A stretch of 64,000 nucleotides of DNA from Mageeibacillus sp. UBA6980 (GCA_002450095.1 DJYK01000003.1:1-64000); one strand, 5' to 3'. Shown: positions 8,336-17,978, counted from the stretch's first letter. Translations and numbers: made by a program. Notes: generated by a model from the sequence alone, not told the origin.

Positions 8336-9334
8336 TCAGATCTGAGCCTGAACCGCCGTCATGGCAACGGTATTGACGATATCTTCGACCGAACACCCGC
8401 GAGACAGATCATTACAGGGCTTCTGAAGTCCCTGCAGCACTGCAAAACACTCTGCACCGCCGATCCTCTGAGTGATCTTATATCCGATGTTTCCTGCCTG
8501 AAGATCAGGAAAGACAAGGATATTCGCGCGGCCTGCAACCGGGCTCCCGGGAGCCTTGCTCGCACCGATCTCGGGTACGAGAGCCGCATCAAACTGCATC
8601 TCGCCGTCGAGAAGAAGATCGGGAGCGATATCATGTGCTATATCGACAGCCTGCTGAACCTTGCTTACGAGCTCATGCTTCGCGGAACCTTTTGTGGAGA
8701 ACGAGAGCATAGCAACACGGGGCTCGGTAAAACCGCAAAGCCTTCTTGCCGTGTCGGCCGTAGCTACTGCGATATAAGCGAGCTCTTCTGCCGTAGGGCA
8801 GGGCATGACCACACAGTCGGAGTAAACGAGCAGTCCGTCCTCTCCGAGATCGTGATTAGGACAATCCATAAGGAAACTCGAAGAGACTATCTTCATTTCG
8901 GGCTTTGTCTTGATTATCTGAAGTGCAGGTCTCAGCATATCTCCGGTCGTATGAACGGCACCGGATACAAGTCCGTCGGCATCATCGAGCTTGATCATCA
9001 TGATCCCGTAATACATCGGATCTTTCACAAGCTCGCCCGCGTCTTCGAGTGTTACGCCTTTGGCTTTACGAAGTTCGTAGAGAGCGTTTGCATACTCTTC
9101 TTTCTTATCTGAAGTCAAAGGGTCAACGATCTCAATGCCTTCGATGTTAACGCCCAAGCCGTCAGCGACAGCCTTTACCGAAGCGGGATCTCCGATAAGG
9201 ACGGGCTCGGCAATACCTTCACTCTTAAGGATCGAGGCCGCTTCCACGGTACGCTTCTCATCACCCTCGGGGAGGACGATACGCTTGATATCAGAAGAAG
9301 CCTTTGCTTTGATATTCTCTATTAACCTGCTCAT
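8336..9334 (-). CDS. pta: Phosphate acetyltransferase (Pta-type)
   Basis: 332 residues, the length of a compact class I phosphotransacetylase without the long N-terminal regulatory part. Features include RIVLPEGDEKRTVEAA at the start, SGAVHTTGDMLRPALQIIKT, and the C-terminal FPDLQAGNIGYKITQRIGG, all strong Pta signatures. The reaction is acyl-CoA + phosphate to acyl phosphate + CoA. It lies 20 bases after a butyrate kinase rather than an acetate kinase, so its real substrate could be acetyl- or butyryl-CoA; the sequence looks like Pta more than Ptb. GGGAGGG precedes the ATG. Confidence 0.88.
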   Translation of the reverse strand: MSRLIENIKAKASSDIKRIVLPEGDEKRTVEAASILKSEGIAEPVLIGDPASVKAVADGLGVNIEGIEIVDPLTSDKKEEYANALYELRKAKGVTLEDAGELVKDPMYYGIMMIKLDDADGLVSGAVHTTGDMLRPALQIIKTKPEMKIVSSSFLMDCPNHDLGEDGLLVYSDCVVMPCPTAEELAYIAVATADTARRLCGFTEPRVAMLSFSTKGSAKHELVSKVQQAVDIAHDIAPDLLLDGEMQFDAALVPEIGASKAPGSPVAGRANILVFPDLQAGNIGYKITQRIGGAECFAVLQGLQKPCNDLSRGCSVEDIVNTVAMTAVQAQI

Positions 9335-9354
9335 ATATTAACCCTCCCGGGATA

Positions 9355-10455
9355 TTAAAGATCTATTCCCTCGAAGCCGTCCCAGACGTTCTTACCGGAA
9401 TATGTAAGCGGCTCCCTTTGCCCTCTTAACACTTCAAGAGCCGGCATAGCAAGCGCCTCTTGCTCCATCTCTCCGGGATAGACGCTTATCGGAGCTATGA
9501 ACCCGCAGCGCCTGTTGATTCCTTCATATATATCATCAAATCTCATAAGACCGCCCGTGAGAAGTATGCCGTCGACCTTACCGCAGAGGACTGCGCTCAT
9601 CTCACCGATCATCTTACAGATCTGATATATCATCGTGTTCCACACAAGCTCAGCCTTACGATCTCCCTTATCGACAAGATCGTGGATGGTATCTGCATTG
9701 GCAGTTCCGAACAGATCAACAAAACCTCCGGCTCTGGAACATCTTAAGCGGACTTCATCAACCCCGTGAGCCTCGATGTAATCGAGCAGAGCGAGCACGG
9801 GAACGGAACCTATCCTCGTAGGGGTGAAGGCGCCCTCGCCGTCTGCCCCCATATTGCCGTCGATCATCCTGCCGTGATCATGTGCACTGACCGTGATGCC
9901 GCCGTCTATATGCGCCACGATGAAGTTCATGTCTTCATAGCGCTTACCGAGAGACTTCGCATGATACTCTGCTACTGCCTTCTGATTAAGCACGTGGGAG
10001 TGGGATACTCTGTATACTCCCTTGATACCGGTAAGCCTGGCGTAATCGCAGTATTCATCCACGTTGGTGGGGTTAAGCGTAAAAGCGGGCTTGTTATACT
10101 CGGTGGCAAATCTCCACGCGAGCATTACGCCGAGTTTGGCGGGATGCTCCGATCCTCCGACGGCCGCTACAGTATCGTCATAAAGCTTCTGATCGATCTT
10201 CGTTATTCCTCCGGGCTGTGTGCAGGCACTTCCGCCTCTGCCGACAAATGCATCTATGCTCTCGGGAGCGACATTCTCTTCCTTAAGCATATCGAGGATG
10301 ACACCGTATCTGAAATCCAGCTGCAGATTAACGTGAGAAAACTTGAGAAGAACATCGGCATCGTGAAAAAGGCTCTTCTCGAATACCGATTCCTCATCTT
10401 CAAAGAGCGATACCTTTGTCGATGTAGAACCCGGGTTGATTATCAGTAACTTCAT
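9355..10455 (-). CDS. buk: Butyrate kinase
   Basis: 366 residues of the acetokinase superfamily. MKLLIINPGSTSTKVSLFEDE at the N-terminus and VDAFVGRGG-like, AHIDGGITVSAH and GILLTGGLMRFD motifs match butyrate kinases (about 355 residues). Acetate kinases are nearer 400 and start differently. It makes ATP from butyryl phosphate and ADP. The gene lies between a hemolysin-III protein (12 bases away) and pta. It could also act on other branched or short acyl phosphates, as Buk enzymes do. Confidence 0.9.
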   Translation of the reverse strand: MKLLIINPGSTSTKVSLFEDEESVFEKSLFHDADVLLKFSHVNLQLDFRYGVILDMLKEENVAPESIDAFVGRGGSACTQPGGITKIDQKLYDDTVAAVGGSEHPAKLGVMLAWRFATEYNKPAFTLNPTNVDEYCDYARLTGIKGVYRVSHSHVLNQKAVAEYHAKSLGKRYEDMNFIVAHIDGGITVSAHDHGRMIDGNMGADGEGAFTPTRIGSVPVLALLDYIEAHGVDEVRLRCSRAGGFVDLFGTANADTIHDLVDKGDRKAELVWNTMIYQICKMIGEMSAVLCGKVDGILLTGGLMRFDDIYEGINRRCGFIAPISVYPGEMEQEALAMPALEVLRGQREPLTYSGKNVWDGFEGIDL

Positions 10456-10467
10456 GTATTTACCTTC

Positions 10468-11271
10468 TTATCTGAAAAAATAGATCAAAGCCAATATATG
10501 ACAGACCTCGGCTGCCACAACGAGCAAGTGCCAAACCATATGCGAGAATTTAAATTTCTTGCCCGAATAGAAGAACAATCCCACAATATAGACCAGGGTT
10601 CCGGCTATGATGAGCCAGAAAGATGCCGGTGTTGCCGCTTCGTGCAAAGGCTTGAGCAGTACCACGCCGAGAATGGCCATAACGCCATAGATCAGGACTG
10701 CGAATCTCGTTCCGATCTTATTGTTCGGATACATAAATATCATAAGGAACGTACCGAGGAGAGCGAGTGCGAGCTCTGCGATAAGGATACCGAGTCCAAG
10801 ACCGCCTCCGACAAGTGACAGACAGATCGGCACAAAGACTCCCAATATCGCATAGTAGACCATAATGTGGTCTAACTTGGCGAACACCCTCTTATGTACG
10901 GATCCGGGCTTCTGGAAGTGATAGATCGTTGTAAACAGCGAAGCAAGAAAACCGAACAGGACAAAGGCCGATGCTCCGATGCAGTCTTCCATCTCAAAGC
11001 CTTCGGGGGCATTAAGATATGCGCTGACTGAGGCATACGGGATCATAAACAGGAAATAGATCGCGAGCACACCGGAAGTGATCGAATTGCCGACTTCCTC
11101 ACCAAAAGTCTCGCGCGTCTTCTCGATGGTCCTTCTTACTTTCCTGGTCTGCCTTTGAAACCAGCTCATCTCGGAAAGACCGACCTCGAGAGGATCCTGA
11201 CCTGCTTTCAGCACCTTGCGGTCACTGTCGCTTGTCATCATCTTTTCCCAATGCTTGTTATTCTTTGCCAT
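10468..11271 (-). CDS. Hemolysin III / PAQR-family membrane protein
   Basis: 267 residues. A charged N-terminal tail of about 45 residues (MAKNNKHWEKMMTSDSDRK...) is followed by seven membrane helices. Family marks are a His in the helix ending TTIYHFQKPGS and the C-terminal FSHMVWHLLVVAAEVCHILA, where the histidines and a cytoplasmic Asp/Ser set form the presumed metal site of the superfamily. The cytotoxic name is historical; membrane homeostasis is a likelier role. It is the first gene of the putative hlyIII-buk-pta-hypothetical operon. The long polar tail is longer than in short YqfA-type members. Confidence 0.85.
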   Translation of the reverse strand: MAKNNKHWEKMMTSDSDRKVLKAGQDPLEVGLSEMSWFQRQTRKVRRTIEKTRETFGEEVGNSITSGVLAIYFLFMIPYASVSAYLNAPEGFEMEDCIGASAFVLFGFLASLFTTIYHFQKPGSVHKRVFAKLDHIMVYYAILGVFVPICLSLVGGGLGLGILIAELALALLGTFLMIFMYPNNKIGTRFAVLIYGVMAILGVVLLKPLHEAATPASFWLIIAGTLVYIVGLFFYSGKKFKFSHMVWHLLVVAAEVCHILALIYFFR

Positions 11272-11314
11272 TCTTATTCTCCGGATTGTAAATTCGATAG
11301 ATTATATAACAGAA

Positions 11315-11983
11315 TTACTTGTTCGGTCTATCATCTTTCTTTTGATTTTGATTAGGAGATTCGGGAGCGGATATTACGGTTCCGAGAACCTCCGGAATGG
11401 CCGCTTTACGCACTGTTCCGGGGCCTGCACCCGCAGCGGTCCCGCTGTTCTCGATGGAAGTCTTATCTATCGCCTTAACGGGATCCATCTGTTCCTGCCG
11501 GTATGCATTGCGGTAGAACCTGAACACCTGTATCCCGACGTAAAGGATAACGGCAACCGGCATAATCCTTCGGGGAAGTTTCTCTGTAAGCGAGTCCCCC
11601 AGAACTCTCGATATCGGAGCGAAAGGAGCCTCTGCCATACCGTAGATCGATTTAAGGAGAAAGCCCCAGGCGACGGTTACGATGTTCGCGTCTTCACCTG
11701 CGAGCTTATCGGCAAGCGAAGGGAGCACCCATACGGGGAACGCCGCTACGATACCGTATACGGAAAGTCCTGCAGTAAGCCAGAACTTTTTCTTAACCGC
11801 GGCATAGACAGGCAGTACGAGAAAGACCATTACAAGGAAGATCCAGCTTCCGACGGTCTCTATAATGCTGAAGTCCCTTGGCACGATCTTGCCGTAGACA
11901 AAATACAACGGAGCAAAACACACGTAAAACAGAGATACGCATATGCAAAGAAGGAATACAAATGTAAAATAGTCTCTTCTCAT
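11315..11983 (-). CDS. Membrane protein of unknown function
   Basis: 222 residues. Membrane segments are seen at about 7-30, 44-60, 68-85, and possibly 97-115 and 140-158. A Pro/Gly/Lys-rich cytoplasmic tail ends in QKKDDRPNK. No family recognised. It begins 23 bases beyond the terminator hairpin of the GH3 gene, so it probably has its own promoter or depends on read-through. Its 3' end is 43 bases from the hemolysin-III start. Confidence 0.55.
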   Translation of the reverse strand: MRRDYFTFVFLLCICVSLFYVCFAPLYFVYGKIVPRDFSIIETVGSWIFLVMVFLVLPVYAAVKKKFWLTAGLSVYGIVAAFPVWVLPSLADKLAGEDANIVTVAWGFLLKSIYGMAEAPFAPISRVLGDSLTEKLPRRIMPVAVILYVGIQVFRFYRNAYRQEQMDPVKAIDKTSIENSGTAAGAGPGTVRKAAIPEVLGTVISAPESPNQNQKKDDRPNK

Positions 11984-12000
11984 CGAGCTCCCGCCGTAAA

Positions 12001-12029
12001 TAAAGAGTCAGCCGCCTTCGCGACTGACT
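12001..12029 (-). terminator. Rho-independent terminator after the GH3 gene
   Basis: Minus strand: AGTCAGTCGC and GCGGCTGACT pair over 10 bp (one G-U) around a GAAG loop, followed by CTTTATTT. It lies 27 bases after the GH3 stop codon and just upstream of the next gene. Confidence 0.75.
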
Positions 12030-12055
12030 TATTGTATCATTATTCAGGCAAGTAA

Positions 12056-14848
12056 TCACTCCATTTGAAGATCCGGATCATCCTCGGCTCTTACAATGAG
12101 ATCGAGCTTTATCGACAGCAATTTGACTCCTGCGCCGCCGAAATGGATCCTGAATACGTTGTATCTCGAGAGTATCCTGAATTCTATGTTGCGCGAACCC
12201 GTATGCCCCTCAAGTCCGTTCCAGGTGATAACATCAAAAGGAATGCTCGAACAATAGATGGTCATGGGAATTTGAGCAAGAGAGTTAAGTTCAGACCTTG
12301 CAGTAAACACGACATTGTATTTACCCGGAGTATCGGAATCGATACCGAATGTGAACTCCGCCCCCGTCGACGTATCGGTATCGACCGGAATGATCGTCTC
12401 CTTATCCGCCGACAGCTGATAGTAATTGTCGACCTTCGTAACCACGACATCGTCAGCGAAAGGACAGTCGATATGCTTTACCGTGGTCTCATTGCCGGCG
12501 ATCCTGTCCATGGCGGGAGTTTGCATCGCATATCTGATGATATTCTGCGCATTTCTCTGAAGCTCGGCTCTCGTAACCTTTTCGAAGTTATCATTCTTAA
12601 GCGATTCTATGACATCGCTCTCGCCTATTGTACTATCCTCGACCTGCGAACATACCATGAACAGATCGCATTGAGCCCTTGCCATCACCGAATGCTCCGT
12701 CAAAGATTCGGATCTGTGCATCATATCCGGAACCTTCTCGATGAAGGCCCACCAGTCGGTCATGACGATACCTGTATAACCCCACTGGTTCCTTAAGATC
12801 TCCGTATTAAGCTCATAATTGGATGTACCGTATACTCCGTTAATCTTGTTGTAAACGGACATTATGCTCCTCGCTCCGCCTTCTTTTACGGCGATCTCGA
12901 ATCCCTTAAGATAGATCTCGCGGAGCGCCTTCTCGGATATAACGGAATCCATGAACCTTCTCTTGGTCTCCCTGTTATTGCCGCAGAAATGCTTGATAAC
13001 TGCCGTAACACCGGTCTTGTGAAGGCCCTTAAGCTGCGCGGATGCGATAACACCCGTCACTACCGGATCTTCGGAGAAGTACTCGAAGTTCCTTCCGTTC
13101 AACGGGAATCGGTGGATATTCATTCCGGGACCTAAGATGGCATCGATCTGATTGGACACCATCTCGATACCGAAGCATTCGAACAGATCCTCGATAAGCC
13201 TGACGTCGAACGTGGATGCGATACAGGCTCCGCTCGGCAATGAGAATGCTTTCTTGCCGCTGTCGATCCTCATTCCGGAAGGACCGTCTGAACAGCAGAC
13301 CGTAGGAATGCCGAGGCTCATGAGATGCTTTGTAACTCCGGCGAAAGCGGCTGCCGTACCGGTCGTAACCTTGGGGCTGCTCATTCCCTCGCCTCTTATG
13401 ATGAGAGACAGATCCTCGTCCGTAAGCTGGGCCGTAAACTCATCGAGTGTATTCTTTCCGGCCCTGACATCCTGAAGCTTTATCCCCTTATCGCCGGTCT
13501 GAGGTATCTCCTTCATCAATCCCTCGAACCTGTCTTCTATATTCTGATGTGTCCTTACAGGAACATCTTCGACGCCGTCATTCGTCATTCTCTTAAACGA
13601 CTCGACCGGCTTCAATGCGGACTTCAAAGCCTCTATGACCTTTGTCTCGGGGATCTCAAAGTCTCCGGCCTTCTGAACATCGGATACATTATTACCTATA
13701 CAGATGTTATATAATCCCTTCTCGAGGATCCATCCGGTACCGAGACCTGCTCTTCCGTCGTCATCGTAAGATGCGAATCTTCTAACGGGGGAGACAACGG
13801 TAACTATCTGCTCTTCTCCCGGAAGGAGCAAGGAGGTCTTGGCAAATCCGATGAGTACCCTTGATGCCTTGGTAAGCTTACCCGAAGGGGCATCGGCAAA
13901 TACCATTACCGCCTTGGTTCCTGCAAAGTGACCCGTATTCTTTACCTTAACGGATACCTTGACATTCTCCCCGTCAAAATCAAAAGATTCCGTGCCGATA
14001 TTAAAAGTCGTATAGGACAATCCGAATCCGAACGGGTATTGAACCTTCTCGGGTGCGAACGTGGAAAAATATCTGTAGCCTACAAATATGTCTTCCTCAT
14101 ATATATCCTTAAGACCGTCACCCTGTCCGAAGTTCCTGCCCGAAGGATAATCCTCCAGATCATAAGCGATCGTATCCGTCAGGCATCCTGAAGGAGAGGC
14201 TTTGCCTGCGATCAGATCTCCGACTGCAAGACCGCCGTACATGCCGGCCTGCCAGACATACATAACGGCAGACGGATCATACTTTGTGACCCATGACATA
14301 TCGATGATATTGCCGACATTAAGGAGGACTACAGTTCTTGTAAAAGCCTTGCAGACCAGTTCGAGGAGCGTCTCCTCGCCGTCAGTCAGATAGTAAGAAC
14401 CCTTTTGGGCGGTATTATCCCTGTCCTCACCCGCAGTTCTCGCGATCACGATTATCGCGACATCGTTTCTGTCAGCGTATTTTTTTACAAACGCCTCATC
14501 TGCGGGCATCTCATCCTGAGACCATCTTTCCTGGCCCCAGCCGACTCCGGGATCGACGGGATTCTCCTTCTCCCATTCGTTATATACTTCTATGAGTTCT
14601 TCATCGAGATGAACGCCCGCTTCTATGAGGCCCTCTCTGATATCGTAAACGTGATTGACATTTACCATACCGCCTGAACCGGTTCCGCTCTTATAGTAAT
14701 TGCCCTGCATCCTGCCGAACAGAGCCACTTTACTGTCTTTATCGACGGGAAGAGCGTTATTGTCATTCTTAAGAAGGACAGATCCTTCGCGCGCAACTTC
14801 TATTGCAAGATTCTTGTACTTATTCCAATCAAGTGTCAGTTCGGGCAT
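12056..14848 (-). CDS. GH3 beta-glucosidase with permuted domain order
   Basis: 930 residues, no signal peptide, so probably cytoplasmic. The order is reversed from classic GH3 enzymes. The GH3 C-terminal alpha/beta domain comes first (EGSVLLKNDNNALPV near residue 18; GEDRDNTAQKGSYYLTDGEE near 140). A fibronectin-III-like domain follows (about 295-395), then the catalytic barrel (about 460-800) with the nucleophile Asp698 in MTDWW and the substrate loop SDGPSGMR. A last beta-rich domain of about 110 residues follows. This permutation is known in rumen Ruminococcus and Butyrivibrio glucosidases. It would cleave beta-linked glucosides such as cello-oligosaccharides. AGGTG precedes the ATG. Confidence 0.9.
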   Translation of the reverse strand: MPELTLDWNKYKNLAIEVAREGSVLLKNDNNALPVDKDSKVALFGRMQGNYYKSGTGSGGMVNVNHVYDIREGLIEAGVHLDEELIEVYNEWEKENPVDPGVGWGQERWSQDEMPADEAFVKKYADRNDVAIIVIARTAGEDRDNTAQKGSYYLTDGEETLLELVCKAFTRTVVLLNVGNIIDMSWVTKYDPSAVMYVWQAGMYGGLAVGDLIAGKASPSGCLTDTIAYDLEDYPSGRNFGQGDGLKDIYEEDIFVGYRYFSTFAPEKVQYPFGFGLSYTTFNIGTESFDFDGENVKVSVKVKNTGHFAGTKAVMVFADAPSGKLTKASRVLIGFAKTSLLLPGEEQIVTVVSPVRRFASYDDDGRAGLGTGWILEKGLYNICIGNNVSDVQKAGDFEIPETKVIEALKSALKPVESFKRMTNDGVEDVPVRTHQNIEDRFEGLMKEIPQTGDKGIKLQDVRAGKNTLDEFTAQLTDEDLSLIIRGEGMSSPKVTTGTAAAFAGVTKHLMSLGIPTVCCSDGPSGMRIDSGKKAFSLPSGACIASTFDVRLIEDLFECFGIEMVSNQIDAILGPGMNIHRFPLNGRNFEYFSEDPVVTGVIASAQLKGLHKTGVTAVIKHFCGNNRETKRRFMDSVISEKALREIYLKGFEIAVKEGGARSIMSVYNKINGVYGTSNYELNTEILRNQWGYTGIVMTDWWAFIEKVPDMMHRSESLTEHSVMARAQCDLFMVCSQVEDSTIGESDVIESLKNDNFEKVTRAELQRNAQNIIRYAMQTPAMDRIAGNETTVKHIDCPFADDVVVTKVDNYYQLSADKETIIPVDTDTSTGAEFTFGIDSDTPGKYNVVFTARSELNSLAQIPMTIYCSSIPFDVITWNGLEGHTGSRNIEFRILSRYNVFRIHFGGAGVKLLSIKLDLIVRAEDDPDLQME

Positions 14849-14925
14849 AGAACACCTCCGAGCAGATTATCTTATTAGATTGTAAACTATGAAATAAGAC
14901 AGATAGTAACAAATTCGTTGTTTTT

Positions 14926-16074
14926 TTATAAACTTCCGTTCAAATTATACTCAGAGGGGTTGCATGAGGTATATCTTATGATCTCCTCCATCCTCGGCTT
15001 ATCCATATAAGCTACCAGCGAGAATGCCTTGCCGGATCTTCCGGCACGTCCTGTTCTTCCTATCCTGTGAAGGTAGAATTCGTTCTCATTAGGTATATCG
15101 TAGTTAAATACGGCTTCCACATCATCAACGTCGATACCTCTGGCAACTACGTCAGTTGCAACGAGTACATCGAATTTATTCTTTCGAAAGCCGTCCATTA
15201 CGCGGTTCCTTCCGCCCTGACCGATATTTCCGTGAAGTATGTCGCAGCGGATGCCGGAAGACTCGAGTTTCCTTATCACCTTCTCGGTCTGTGTCCTGGT
15301 ATTGCAGAATACGATGGCTTTCCTTATGCCCTCGGTATCGATGATTTTTACTATCGCGGAAGCTTTATCCTTCTCCGGGATCTCGACGATATACTCATCG
15401 ATATCGGGATGGTCTTCAGCCTTCGGCATTACGTCTATCTGAGCCGCACCCTCCATGAACTGCCATGTGATATCAAGGATCTCACGGGGCATGGTCGCGG
15501 AGAACAGCGCTATCTGCTTATCCTTCGGAGTAAGATCCATTATCCTTCTAATATCCTTGATAAATCCCATCTTAAGCATCTCATCCGCTTCATCGAGGAC
15601 AAGAGTATATATGCCGCTTATATCTATGATATTCCTTCCGGCAAGATCCAGGAGCCTTCCCGGAGTAGCGACGACCACCTGAGGCTTTCTTTTAAGCTTA
15701 TTCTCCTGCGTCCTTATGTTCTGTCCGCCGATGACCGCACACACTTCGAATCCCTTGATAAAGCGGGCGAGGCCTCTTATCTCGGAAGTGATCTGAAGAG
15801 CCAGCTCTCTCGTGGGGCACAGGATAAGAGCCTGAACAAAGTCGACCTTCATATTGAGGTATTCAAGTATCGGTATCGCGAATGCGAAGGTCTTTCCGGT
15901 GCCTGTGGGAGCCTTCGCTATAAGGCTCATATCATCCATCAGGATCGGGATCGCTTTCTGCTGAACGGTAGTGGGACGTTTTACTCCCATCTTCTTTAAT
16001 GCATCCCTGACTTCGGGGGACAGATCCAGATCCTTAAAACTTAATTCAATATCGTTATTATCATTATTTTCCAT
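14926..16074 (-). CDS. DEAD-box RNA helicase
   Basis: 382 residues from the ATG at 16074. All core motifs are present: Q motif (TTVQQKAIPIL), motif I APTGTGKT, Ia PTRELALQ, GG/TPGR, motif II LDEADEM, motif III SAT, motif V ATDVVARGID, and motif VI HRIGRTGRAGR. It unwinds short RNA duplexes in ribosome assembly or mRNA turnover. The protein ends right after the helicase core with only about 15 extra residues, shorter than CshA/DeaD. The open frame extends 85 codons upstream, but that part lies over the divergent deoB start and is not family-like. TATAAT (minus strand) ends just seven bases before the ATG, so the leader may be very short. Confidence 0.9.
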   Translation of the reverse strand: MENNDNNDIELSFKDLDLSPEVRDALKKMGVKRPTTVQQKAIPILMDDMSLIAKAPTGTGKTFAFAIPILEYLNMKVDFVQALILCPTRELALQITSEIRGLARFIKGFEVCAVIGGQNIRTQENKLKRKPQVVVATPGRLLDLAGRNIIDISGIYTLVLDEADEMLKMGFIKDIRRIMDLTPKDKQIALFSATMPREILDITWQFMEGAAQIDVMPKAEDHPDIDEYIVEIPEKDKASAIVKIIDTEGIRKAIVFCNTRTQTEKVIRKLESSGIRCDILHGNIGQGGRNRVMDGFRKNKFDVLVATDVVARGIDVDDVEAVFNYDIPNENEFYLHRIGRTGRAGRSGKAFSLVAYMDKPRMEEIIRYTSCNPSEYNLNGSL

Positions 16075-16144
16075 ACCGCCTATTATACAATATGGTCTTT
16101 CGAGCGGTATACTTAAACAAAGTGTTCTTTTGGGAGATAAACTC

Positions 16145-17974
16145 ATGGCAAAACGCGTATTTCTTGTTATTCTTGACAGTTTCGGACTGGGCGGCGCACC
16201 TGATGAGGCAGCCTTCGGCGACGAGGGCAGCAACACTCTCGCGGCGGTCCTTTCAGACTCGAACAGACCCTTCAACGCTCTGTCGAAGATGGGGCTTTTT
16301 GACATAGACGGGCTTACGGACCCGCGCATAATAAAGTGGAAGGCCGCTCAGCAGAACCGCCCGCGCCCCATCGGACACTACGGAAGATTAAGGGAACTTT
16401 CTGACGGCAAGGACTCCACGATAGGACATTGGGAGATCGCCGGTGTCTATTCCGATACCGCTCTTCCGACATACCCGGACGGCTTCCCCGACAGGATCGT
16501 TCAGAAGATCCGCGAGATCTCGGGAAGAGACGTCGTATGCAACAAGCCGTACAGCGGGACCGAGGTCATCCGCGATTACGGAAAAGAACACATGGAGAAG
16601 GGCAATCTTATCCTCTACACATCAGCGGATTCCGTTCTGCAGATAGCGGCACACGAGAAGATCGTTCCGCTCGAAGAACTGTACGACATTTGCCAAAAGT
16701 GCCGTGAATTCATGTCGGGTGAAGATGCGGTCGGAAGAGTCATCGCGAGGCCGTTCATCGGAACCCCCGAAGAAGGCTTTACGAGAACGCCGAACCGTAA
16801 GGATTACTCCCTTCCCGCACCGGCGTCCACGATGCTCGATATATTAAAAAAAGAAGGTCTGGACGTGATCTCCATAGGAAAGATCAAGGACCTGTTCGCT
16901 TACAGAGGACTTACTGAGACGATAGCGACATCGGGAAACACGGACGGGATAAGAAGACTTTCCGACATGCTCGACTGCGACTTCAACGGACTGTGCTTCG
17001 TAAATCTTGTTGACTTCGATTCCAAGTACGGTCACAGGAATGACATTCCCGGATACGCCCGCGCTATGCACGAATTCGACGATGAACTTGAGAAGATGAT
17101 CCCTTTGCTCGGCAAGGACGATCTTCTCATAATAACCGCCGATCACGGATGCGACCCTTCAACCGTATCGACCGATCACTCGAGGGAATGCGTACCGCTG
17201 CTTATATACGGAGACGGATACGATGTACCCCGTAATATGGGGGAGATCGCAGGCTTCGGAATCGTATCGTCAATAGTTTACACGGCGCTCCTTGCACGTA
17301 ATTACGAGGCACCGGTCCCTCATCTTAAGCACGACACAACCTCGGATAACGTCTTCTCCTATGTAGATATGACGAATCTCAAGACGACTGCCGTTACATC
17401 CGACATTTATAAGCTTGTCGACAATGCCATAGAGAAAGGCGCGGCTTCGGTATGCGTTCAGCCGTGTTTTGTCAAAGATGCCGCCGAACGGGCGTCGGGA
17501 AGGCTCAACATCTGCACGGTAATAGGATTTCCGAACGGATATTCGACCACGGCCGTAAAGAAATACGAAGCCCTCGATGCCATAGATAACGGAGCATCCG
17601 AGATAGATATGGTGATCAACATCAACTATATAAAGTCCAGAAGGTTCGACGAGGCCGCCAGGGAGATAGGCATCATCGAGGATGCGGTTCATTCCAAAGG
17701 TGCGATCCTTAAGGTCATCATCGAGACCTGCCTCCTCACCGATACGGAGAAGAAGATGCTCTGCAATATAGTGACGGTTCAGGGCGCCGACTTTATCAAG
17801 ACCTCTACAGGGTTCTCGGAATCGGGCGCCACCGAAGACGATGTCCGTCTTATGAGGCACTACTGCGGTTCTACCGTTGAGGTCAAAGCCGCAGGCGGTA
17901 TTCGGACCAAAGAAGCCGCTTTGGGAATGATCGAAGCCGGAGCGTCAAGGATCGGAGCCTCAAATCTGGGATAA
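16145..17974 (+). CDS. Fused phosphopentomutase-deoxyribose-phosphate aldolase (DeoB-DeoC)
   Basis: 609 residues in one uninterrupted frame. Residues 1 to about 388 are phosphopentomutase: VILDSFGLGGAPDEAAFGD, SDGKDSTIGHWEIAG with the phosphorylated residue region, NLVDFDSKYGHRND, and TADHGCDPSTVSTDHSRE (metal ligands). From about 398 it is class I deoxyribose-phosphate aldolase: SYVDMTNLKTTAVTSD, SVCVQP, the Schiff-base Lys in DFIKTSTGFS, and the relay Lys in EVKAAGGIRT. The first part converts (deoxy)ribose-1-phosphate to the 5-phosphate; the second splits deoxyribose-5-phosphate into glyceraldehyde-3-phosphate and acetaldehyde. The aldolase ends right after GASNLG, a few residues short of typical proteins, and has DMT where DHT is usual. 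The ATG at 16145 has GGGAG before it. Confidence 0.9.
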   Translation: MAKRVFLVILDSFGLGGAPDEAAFGDEGSNTLAAVLSDSNRPFNALSKMGLFDIDGLTDPRIIKWKAAQQNRPRPIGHYGRLRELSDGKDSTIGHWEIAGVYSDTALPTYPDGFPDRIVQKIREISGRDVVCNKPYSGTEVIRDYGKEHMEKGNLILYTSADSVLQIAAHEKIVPLEELYDICQKCREFMSGEDAVGRVIARPFIGTPEEGFTRTPNRKDYSLPAPASTMLDILKKEGLDVISIGKIKDLFAYRGLTETIATSGNTDGIRRLSDMLDCDFNGLCFVNLVDFDSKYGHRNDIPGYARAMHEFDDELEKMIPLLGKDDLLIITADHGCDPSTVSTDHSRECVPLLIYGDGYDVPRNMGEIAGFGIVSSIVYTALLARNYEAPVPHLKHDTTSDNVFSYVDMTNLKTTAVTSDIYKLVDNAIEKGAASVCVQPCFVKDAAERASGRLNICTVIGFPNGYSTTAVKKYEALDAIDNGASEIDMVININYIKSRRFDEAAREIGIIEDAVHSKGAILKVIIETCLLTDTEKKMLCNIVTVQGADFIKTSTGFSESGATEDDVRLMRHYCGSTVEVKAAGGIRTKEAALGMIEAGASRIGASNLG

Positions 17975-17978
17975 TCTT

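Noticed and set aside
16075..16329. Upstream 85-codon extension of the DEAD-box helicase
   Set aside because: It is antisense to the deoB-deoC start, is not family-like, and the ATG at 16074 fits the helicase N-terminus.
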